Origin: Cephalopachus bancanus
Lineage: Eukaryota > Chordata > Mammalia > Primates > Tarsiidae
Direction of reading: 5' to 3'
Assembly: GCA_027257055.1 (NCBI GenBank)
Contig: JAPVLO010000039.1
Span: 6,912,501 to 6,976,500, forward strand
DNA length: 64,000 bases
The notes below the pieces were generated by a model. That model made no database searches. It was given only the letters and a program-made list of their open reading frames with translations, and was not told where the DNA came from. The first letter of the stretch is position 1, and each line of letters begins with the position of its first letter. Of the stretch, positions 1-8,100 are shown in pieces. A program made the translations under genes and the position numbers.

Positions 1-520
1 GGCGGACCTTGGAGAAAACAGCATCTGTGCAAAAAACAAAACAAAAAATAAAGAAAACGGTTTTTGCCACTTGATGTCAGAGAACACCTAAGGCCTGGGT
101 ACAGTGTGTGGGAGTGGTTGTAAGGGTGTCACTGGAAGGAAGACGGGATATGATTTCATACTGGGTGGATCGATCCATCTGGGTGCACTTCCCACAGAGT
201 CTGTATCGAGTGGGCTATCTCATGCAACAGAACATGGTCCTGCCCAGTGTCTTGGTTGGCTGACTGAAAACTGAACTCGGTGGTGGCCTTCGTTTAATGA
301 AACTGCGAGGCCTGAACATCCGTGGCATCATGTAGTGGAAGGAGTCCAGACGCAGTGAGACTGCAGTGTTGGAGTGTGTCTGTCATCTGGATGTGCACAC
401 CCACCACCCCCCTGAGAAGGCCAGGGGACATTCCCTTTAATAAAGAATCTAGAAGATGTCGGTATGGAGCATCAGCATTCTAGCTCTGTGGTGGCCATGC
501 TCTGCAGGTGACGTACAAGT
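1..520. other. Unassigned sequence
   Basis: No gene was recognised. An AATAAA at about 441-446 follows a stretch (200-440) that may be an old retroposed or transposon-derived sequence. Confidence 0.3.
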
Positions 521-530
521 GTGGGAGACA

Positions 531-830
531 GGGCCGGGCTCGGTGGCTCAGCCTGTAATTCCAGCACTTTGGGAGGCCGAGGTGAGTGGATTGCCTGAGC
601 CCGTGGGTTCGAGACCTGCCTGAGCAACTTGGCGAGACCTCATCTCTACAATAAAAAATTTAAAAAATTAGCCGGGTGTGGTAGTGCGCGCCTGTATTCC
701 AGCTACTTGGAAGGCTGAGGCGGAAGGATCGCCAGAGCCCAGCAGGTCGAGGCTGCGGTGGCTGGGTGCGTCCACTGCACTCCAGTCTGGGCGACAGAGT
801 GAGACTCCACTCCAAAAAAAAAAAAAAAGG
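531..830 (+). mobile_element. Alu (derived subfamily)
   Basis: Complete dimer with A-tail, flanked by GTGGGAGACA at 521-530 and 831-840. Confidence 0.93.
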
Positions 831-1163
831 GTGGGAGACAATACCATTGAGGTGAGATGCCCAATTTCAGTGGGGATGCTTGGGGAAGCGGGAGAAGCTA
901 GGCCGGGGCAGGAAAAGCAGGGGAGCCCCAGCCACGGGTTTTAAGAGCAAAAGAGAACTGTATTTTTATGTGTACATACGACGCGCTTTGACAGTGGTCC
1001 CCTTGGGGACATATGGCATGGGAGGCTTCTGATTTTACTCTACACCACATCTTGCAGTTTGGGAAATTTTTACCTTGAGGATGGTTTCGTATCGGGTGGT
1101 TAATTGCATTTACCTTGAGATGAAGTTGTGGTTTGCTTTGCTTGAATTTTTAAAAAGAATACC

Positions 1164-1460
1164 ATAAAGTGTGGTGGCTTACGCCTGTAATCCCAGCATT
1201 TTGGGAGGCCGAGGCAAGAGGGTTGCTTGAACCCAGGAGTTCGAGACCAGCCTGGGCAAAAGAGTGAGACCTCATCTCTACAAAAATAAAAAATAAGCCG
1301 GGCATGGTGGTTCACACCTGGAGTCCCAGCTACTCGGGAGGTGGAGGTGGGAGGATCGCCTGAGCCTATGAGGTCAAGGCTGTGGTGAGCCGTGATCATG
1401 CCACTACACGCCAGTCTGGGCAACAAAGTAAGACCCCGACTCAAAAAAAAAAAAAAAAAA
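1164..1460 (+). mobile_element. Alu, older J-like
   Basis: Complete dimer. AAAGAATAC occurs on both sides. Confidence 0.9.
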
Positions 1461-1600
1461 GAATACTACAGACTATATCAAATGTATGAAAACAGAGAAA
1501 ATACTATATAATGTGCCATCGTGTTCTCCATGACGCCGCCATCGACTCATGGATAAGCTTGCTTCATCTATGCTTCCATTCAGCCTACAATTTTATTTTA

Positions 1601-1890
1601 TTTATTAATTTTTTTGTGAGGTGGAGTCTCACTGTTGCCCAGACTGGAGTGCAGTGGCCGCTCCCGGCCACCGCAGCCTCGACCAGCTGGGCTCTGGCGA
1701 TCCTTCCGCCTCAGCTTCCAAGCAGCTGGAACTACAGGCGCACGCTACCACGCCAGGCTAATTTTTTTGGCTTATTGTAGAGATGAGTTCTCGCCTGCTC
1801 AGGCGGGTCTCGAACTCGCGGGCTCAGGCAATCCACTCACCTCAACCTCCCAAAGGCGCGGGATTACAGGCTGAGCCACCAAGCCCGGCC
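1601..1890 (-). mobile_element. Alu (derived subfamily)
   Basis: Full-length reverse copy starting with an interrupted T-tract. Confidence 0.9.
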
Positions 1891-1948
1891 ATCCCACAAT
1901 TTTAAATCAGTTGCCCTGCAATTTAATCTCAACATAACTGAGTGTATT

Positions 1949-2112
1949 CATAAAATATGAGAATTTAAAAGATATATATGTAACCACAATGCAATTAGCA
2001 CACTAGAAATAGTCATTCATTGATGTCACCATAAAATATGAGAATTTTAAAAATATAAATGTAACCACAATGCAACGAACAGACCCAGAAGCATAGTCAC
2101 TCCTTGATGTCA
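1949..2112. repeat. Imperfect tandem duplication, about 82 bp x 2
   Basis: Both units start CATAAAATATGAGAATTT and run through TGTAACCACAATGCAA to TTGATGTCA. They differ at about a dozen positions. Confidence 0.85.
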
Positions 2113-2268
2113 ATGGAATGGATGGTTGGAATAAACGTGTAAAAGCATCAAGCACTCTCTTCTGAGGGTTGAACACATGCACGCCTCTCCTTGAGCAGGG
2201 AGCCGGCTGCGCCCCTCTAACCGTGGGATGGGACAGGGAATCCTTCCTGTCCTTTTGGGGGTGTACTT

Positions 2269-2272
2269 AAAA
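2269..2272 (-). terminator. Pol III terminator of tRNA-Arg-CCT
   Basis: A minus-strand run of four T lies just downstream of the tRNA. Confidence 0.75.
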
Positions 2273-2284
2273 GTCGACTCCCTG

Positions 2285-2357
2285 TACCCCGGGTGGGACT
2301 CGAACCCACAATCCCTGGCTTAGGAGGCCAATGCCTTATCCATTAGGCCACCGGGGC
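2285..2357 (-). tRNA. tRNA-Arg (anticodon CCT)
   Basis: This is a complete 73 nt gene with paired 7-bp acceptor ends, the B box GGTTCGAGTCC, and the anticodon CCT at 2324-2322. It has no intron. It appears identical to human tRNA-Arg-CCT as I remember it. An oligo-T pol III terminator (minus-strand TTTT at 2272-2269) lies 12 nt after the 3' end. Confidence 0.97.
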
Positions 2358-3180
2358 CGGCGAGAACCGCCCGACTGCAATTACACCAGTCCCGCCTCCC
2401 CGCGGTTCGTTCACTCAGCCGCCGGGCGCTTTCCGGCCTTTCCCCGACCCCCGACGTCGGCTCTCGGTCTGCGCTCCGCGTTGCATCTCGCCGCTTCCGG
2501 GCGTCTTCGGGACCCGAAAGGCACTGAGCGTCTCCTGTCGCCCGGCCCTCTGGTCCCGGGTATGCAGGGTGTCTCGTCCAGCCGCGTGAGGTCCCTGGGT
2601 CACCCCCCACGCGCGCGCGCACACACGAGCCGGGCCGCCCTCCTCTGGGACCCGCGTCCGAGGACAGCCGCGAGGGCAGACCGCGCCCGGGATGGCGTCT
2701 GTGGGGAAGAGGCGCGCGACACGCGCGCTGCTTGGAAAAGCATCGGTCCTCATCCTCCTCCCGCATTGTCCCTCGGACCAAGAGAGCTACCTGGCGGCCT
2801 GCGGTCTCTTCGCAGTGGCCCCCAAAAGGCGCTCTCTACGCCCCCGGCGAGCTCGCGCCCAACCTCAGGGTGGCCACGTGGGGTGCTTGTTTTCCTTATT
2901 TAGCACCTGTATTTTCACGACGTTCTTCTTCCTTACATGTAGGAGCACTTAGTGAGCCACGGCACCCTCGCCAAACGTTCAGGGGAAAGTGACACCCCGC
3001 GCGCCCCCAGGTCGCCAGCGCCCGCCGCCCGGAGGACGGCAGCCCCCTCCCGCCGCAACCCCCGCGGCCTCCGCCCCGCGAGAGGAGCCTCGGCACCTGG
3101 ATTCTCCCGCTGAGCCGCATTCCGCGGAGAGAACTCGGGTCGGCAGGTGGAGACGTTTCTTTCCAGGTGAAATGTGAACT
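2345..3180. promoter_or_regulatory. CpG-rich block upstream of tRNA-Arg-CCT
   Basis: This is dense in CpG and GC. Several overlapping open frames reflect composition, and none resembles a known protein. It may serve the tRNA gene or an unrecognised transcript. Confidence 0.45.
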
Positions 3181-3269
3181 CAATCCTGGACATGTTCCTT
3201 GCGCTTAAAAATTAAGAAGTACTAGTCGCTTCAAAGTCCCCTCGCGGCAGGAGATCGAAACCATCTATT

Positions 3270-3430
3270 ATATTTTGTTTTACATTTTTAAAACTGCGTC
3301 TATATATACGCAAGATTCGCCGCTTTAATCGTTTTCAAGTGCACAATTCAGTGGCATTAATGACACTCACTATTATGCAACCGTCACCACTATTTACAGA
3401 AATGTGTTCATTTTTTTAACCCCATGTCAG
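3270..3430. mobile_element. Old L1-type 3' fragment
   Basis: The segment around CACAATTCAGTGGCATTA and TATTATGCAACCGTCACCAC resembles the 3' part of old mammalian L1 elements. Family not certain. Confidence 0.5.
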
Positions 3431-3782
3431 AGGATGCAAAGCGTCTCACTCACAGGCGTCTGTGAGGTTTGAAGATGCGTGTGTCCGCTGACCCCCTGGA
3501 ACTCCGCACCGCCTGCAATCCCAGCTCCGCGAATGTCATGGTCTCCACCGCTTGGGCTCCAGCTGGCACAGCCAGGGGCCCATGGGGTCCCTGCCGTCGC
3601 GCAGTCTCGGGCTTAGGCTCCGCAGTGCGCCAGTGCCGCCCCCACCGCCAGCAGGGTACTGGGTCGCGTCCGAGTGCGCCCAGGGCGATCTGGGGCTAGA
3701 GGCTGCGCAGCCGGAGAGTCCTAGGTTAGCCGCAGAGCGCGCGGTCGAGGAATGAAGGAAAATTTTTAATTTTCAGAGTGAG

Positions 3783-3787
3783 AAAAA
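3783..3787 (-). terminator. Pol III terminator of tRNA-Arg-CCG
   Basis: A minus-strand run of five T lies just downstream of the tRNA. Confidence 0.8.
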
Positions 3788-3800
3788 GTTTATGTTGCAG

Positions 3801-3873
3801 CGACCACGAAGGGACTCGAACCCTCAATCTTCTGATCCGGAATCAGACGCCTTATCCATTAGGCCACGCGGCC
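3801..3873 (-). tRNA. tRNA-Arg (anticodon CCG)
   Basis: This is a complete 73 nt gene with anticodon CCG at 3840-3838, B box GGTTCGAGTCC and no intron. A T5 terminator (minus strand, 3787-3783) follows 13 nt after the 3' end. It appears identical to human tRNA-Arg-CCG as I remember it. Its A-box half is the same as in the CCT gene 1.5 kb away. Confidence 0.97.
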
Positions 3874-4049
3874 CGGCGCCTCTGTTTTGTGCAGCTTTTC
3901 TCATAAAGCCTTCTTAGGCGTCTGTGTCATGTACCTTAACGCGCATGTGTGGAGTGAGAAGGCGCCTCGTCCCTCGGGGCTCCAGGTGGGCGGGGTTCCT
4001 GATTGGGCAGCCAAGCCAGGCAGGGCAGAGGCAGCTCCGCAACGACCGC

Positions 4050-4110
4050 GGCTGCGCGCTGTTGACTGCGTGTTCGAGCCCTGGCTAGCCCCTCGGTAGT
4101 AGGTTCCTTT
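4050..4110 (+). pseudogene. Possible tRNA-Lys-like remnant, permuted order
   Basis: GCGTGTTCGAGCCC looks like a tRNA T-arm. It is followed at once by TGGCTAGCCCCTCGGTAG, like the 5' half of tRNA-Lys. The match is short and the assignment weak. Confidence 0.25.
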
Positions 4111-4132
4111 TGCTCCAAGAGACCCTTTGGCT

Positions 4133-4431
4133 CCTTTTACTTTTGGAGTCGGAGTCTCACCCTGTCGCCCAGGCTGGAGTGCAATGGCGCGCTCATGGCC
4201 ACCGCAGCTTCGACCTGCTGGGTTCAGATGATCCTTCCGCCTCAGCCTTTCCAAGTATAGCTGGAACCACAGGCGTGCGCCACCACGCCCGGCTAACTTT
4301 CTGATTTATTGTAGAGACGAGGACTCGCCATGTTGCTCAGGCTGGTCTCGAACCCCTGAGCTCAGGCAATCCTCTCGCCTCTGCCTCCCAAAGTGCTAGG
4401 ATTACAGGAGTGAGCCACCACGCCCGGCCCT
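4133..4431 (-). mobile_element. Alu
   Basis: Full-length reverse copy, moderately diverged. Confidence 0.9.
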
Positions 4432-5000
4432 TTGACACCTCTTTCTCCGCGTGCCGCCCGCCTGCTGGGCCAGGGGCTGTCACCTCTACCCGAGTCCCCG
4501 TGCTTGCCCATCACTTCTCCGGTGAACCTGCAAAGGTCTGTGTCAGAGGCTTTCCACCCCTGGCTTGAATCTGGCCGCCTGGAAGGCAGAGGCCGCGTCT
4601 GCCGCAATTCCATGGCGGGGTGGAGGTGGCGTGCGCATGCACAGGGACACGGCTGGGAGAGGGGTGCAGCCCCTTCCCAAGACCCCTTACCCCCTGCGAT
4701 GCTCCAGTCCAGCCCAGTCTACCTTGGGTTCCGTATCTCAGATACTGGGCACGGGCCCCAGCTTGGTTCCTGGGGCACAACTGCACCCTTGGGAAGAGCC
4801 AGGTATTTTGCATACATTATGTCACTTATGTCACACATCCCTGAGAACAGGCACTGTTCACCACACATTTACTGTATGCCAACTAAGCACCAGCACCCCG
4901 CTGCCACGCCTGGAACAGATGAGGAAAAGAGGGTGGGTGGAGTCTGTGGTGGCGCTGTTATTTAGCCACCCTCTAGGCACCACCGGTGGCCGCAATGCTG
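4432..5000. other. Region 3' of the caspase gene
   Basis: Mostly unique sequence. 4800-4900 (TGTCACACATCCC, TTTACTGTATGCCAACTAAGC) is MIR/L2-like. Confidence 0.4.
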
Positions 5001-5114
5001 TCAGGCCTGCAGGCAAAGCCGGCGCTGGAGCGAGCTGCGGATCTCCAGGCAGGCCTTACGGGGTTCGTCGCAGTCGGGACCCAACACGTCCTGCTCACAC
5101 ACTCGCCTGTTGAC
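5001..5114 (-). CDS. CASP16: CASP16-like exon 10, C terminus and stop
   Basis: The exon gives 37 codons plus TGA. It ends [14 protein letters not shown], the usual caspase-14-type C terminus. I see no AATAAA in the first few hundred bases downstream outside the Alu. Confidence 0.85.
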   Translation of the reverse strand, partial: VNRRVCEQDVLGPDCDEPRKACLEIRSSLQRRLCLQA

Positions 5115-8100
5115 CTGAAGGACCACACACGGCCTGTGCCCAGGGCTGCAGGGTCTGTGGAGCTCAGCCTGGCACCCAGGAAAGAGCCCCTGGCCAGATG
5201 CCTTGCAAGGCCTAACACCTTAAGGGCTGCCTTGACATCTCTGAACCTTGCAGGGCCCCAAAGTCCTAACCTTGTGATCCCCTGCTGTCACCAGACATAC
5301 CCCTCACCTGCAGGACAGACTCCCACCATCCTTAGTTCGCTGTCAGTCACACCAGCCACATCCCACCTGGTGCTCAGCCTCATGGGAAAATTTCAAACAA
5401 ACCAATCACATCCTCCTGCAGGAACCAGGAAGTGTCTCACCCTGTTGTCCGTACAAAGCCTGCTTCTCACAGGCCCCGCTGGTTTCCTCTGCTGACAGCC
5501 ACCCCCACCCGGCCTGCATGGTGACTGGTGTCTCCTCCCCCAACTGCAGTATATGTGACCGGCAACTGCAGAGGGGCTCAGCTGCCCAGTGTCAGTTGGG
5601 GGGACCCCTCCTTCACAAGTGGCTCTCCAATCAGATCGCCAGGTCCGGGGAGAAGCGCACATCCCGCACCTCTACCCCACCATCCCCGCTTCCCTACATA
5701 CCTCAGTCAGCAGCTCCAGAAGGTCTTCCCCAGGGTGGGCTCTGAGGACCTCCACCAGCGTTTGGATAAAGTCTGAGCCCTTCTCATCCCGATAGGCCAC
5801 ACAGCCTAGGTCAGGGGACCAGGAGAGTGTCAGATGCAAGCCCCCATCCTCTGCCTTCCGATTCCCAGGGGCCTATTGTTGGGGACAGTGGGGGGCAGCA
5901 GGCAGGCAGGATGCCAGGATCAGGCAAGAGAACAGGGCAGGGAGCAGGGACTTCTTGCACTGGGAACAAGTTGTTTTTTGTTTTAGTTGGAGTCTCACTC
6001 TGTCACCCAGGCTGGAGTGCAGTGGCATGCTCACAGCCACTGCAGCCTCAACTTGCTGGGCTCAGGCGATCCTTCTGCCTCAGCCTTCCCAGTAAGTGGA
6101 ACCACAGGCATGTGCCACCACATCCGGCTAATTTTTTTATTTATTATAGAGACGAGGTCTCGCCAAGTTGTCCAGGCTTGTCTCGAACCCATGGGCTCAG
6201 GCAATCCTCTAGCCTCAGGCTCCCAAAGTGCTGGAATTACAGGCATGAGCCACCGCCCCCAGCTAAGAACAAGTTGTTGCTAGATATTTGCAGAGTGAAT
6301 TCATGAGAGATCCACTGTTGAACAAGCATTTACCGTGGGCCTACTATGTGCCAGGTACTGGGCAGGGCTTTGAGGCAAACAGATCTGTGCTGCACTGGTG
6401 GAACTTACAGCCTGGAGGACATGGTGCCCACAGCACACCTGGCACAGGCCCACATCACTGTTGTGATGACAGTCACCCATGGAGGGCAGAGGACTTAACT
6501 GCAACTGGGCCGGCGCCGCTGTGCCCCAGCCCTCAGCCCTGGCTGCCCCGAACACTACTCCAGATCCTGGGCCAGGAAGCTGGGCCCTGGGTAACCTTGG
6601 GCTTCCTGAGCAGGAGTCTCCTCACCCTCAGTGGCTGCATAGACCGTCAGGATGTCTGCTTGGTCAGCACTCTCTGAAGAGGGGCCCCCGGAGAAGCTGC
6701 CTGCAAGAGGAGTCAGCTCCATTTACCAGCATCCTGAGAGCCCGTCGGCCCCAAGGAGCTCCCCATCTCTGACCCAAGCAGCACAGGGCAGTGGAGAGTG
6801 CAGGGGGGGAAGAGGGGAAGTCCAAGCTCAGTCCTGCCACTCACCAGAAGTGTGACTTCGTAACTCATACTTCACCTAGAGGACTCCAGGGTTCTTGTAA
6901 GGCTCCAGGAGGGGAGGAAGCTCCCACTTCCCAAAGGCCCTAGCCCTTTAGGAAGACTCTTCCTTCCCAAGGTCTTGGCAAACAGAGGACGCAGATGGCA
7001 GCAGGACCCCAGCTGGAAATGCTCTCTGGACAGTTCCCACCCGCAGCCCCACCCAAGCCCAGGCTCTGGAACGAAGGCAGAGCCCACCTTGGGCATCAGT
7101 TTGGATCTGGAGGACATCTGCGTGGGAGGGGATGACTGGAGGTGCCCGCAGCCAGCGCCGGTACCAGGGGATGGCTGTGGGCCCCACCCCGGCGTCCCTG
7201 TTCCCTAGGGAAGAAGGGGAGAGGCACATAGCTTCTTCACTCAGTGGGTACGCGGGGCTACCCAAGGGTCTAGAGTGTGCACAGTGGCCAGGCCCGCCAG
7301 GCTGGAAGCATCCTGAGCACTGAATGGCAAGTGCTGAGGGTTCAGGGCTCAAGTTCGTGCCTCTGGAAGAGGAGGGGGTGGGGAAGGACAGGCACTCGGG
7401 GTCCCGGGAGGAGGTGGGCAGCAAGTCCTGGGAACTGAGGAAAGCTGGGGCCAGCCCAGCCGCTCACCCCCACGGCAAGCCTGCAGCAGGAGGACCTTGG
7501 GGCGGCCCCGCAGCACCCGGCAGTGGCTCAACTCCCGCACCAGCACCTCTGGCTGTGCCTCTTGCCCATCAACCCCCAGCAGTTGCCCCCGTGGTCCTCC
7601 ATGGGCCATCAGGGCCACAAGGACACAGCTCACAGCACCCCCGCGGGTGTCCAGCCGCTCCCTGAACTGAGTCAGCTCCTCCTGGAAAGCCTGTGATGGG
7701 AACAAGGTTGAGGCCTGGGCCAAGGCCACCTCCCCAGCCCCTTCCCACCCCATCACAGGCCCCGGGGGAGGAAGCCCTTTTCTAACCCCTGCTGCAAGGC
7801 CCAGCATGGCCTCACTGAGAGGAACACAGAAGTCCAGACTCCCGGAGCTGGTTCTCCTCCTGCCTTGGCAGGGAAGCTGCACCAAGGTCAGAGGTGTGAG
7901 GACTGGGCAGCAGGCAGTTGGGTGTCCCAGAAGGAAACCAAGACCTTTAGAGGTCAAGCTTTGAGCAGGGAGCAGAAAAACTAGCCAGAGAAGGAGGCTC
8001 AGGAGCCCTGGAGACCGGGCTTCCAGAAGCAGGGAAGCAACTGTCCAAAGCATGCGGCAGGAAGGGCAGAGGCTAGACTTGGTTGTGCACTTCCTGCCTG

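Noticed and set aside
2320..3193. Several 80-190 codon frames in the CpG block near the tRNA
   Set aside because: GC-rich composition removes stops on both strands. No splice or family evidence supports any of them.
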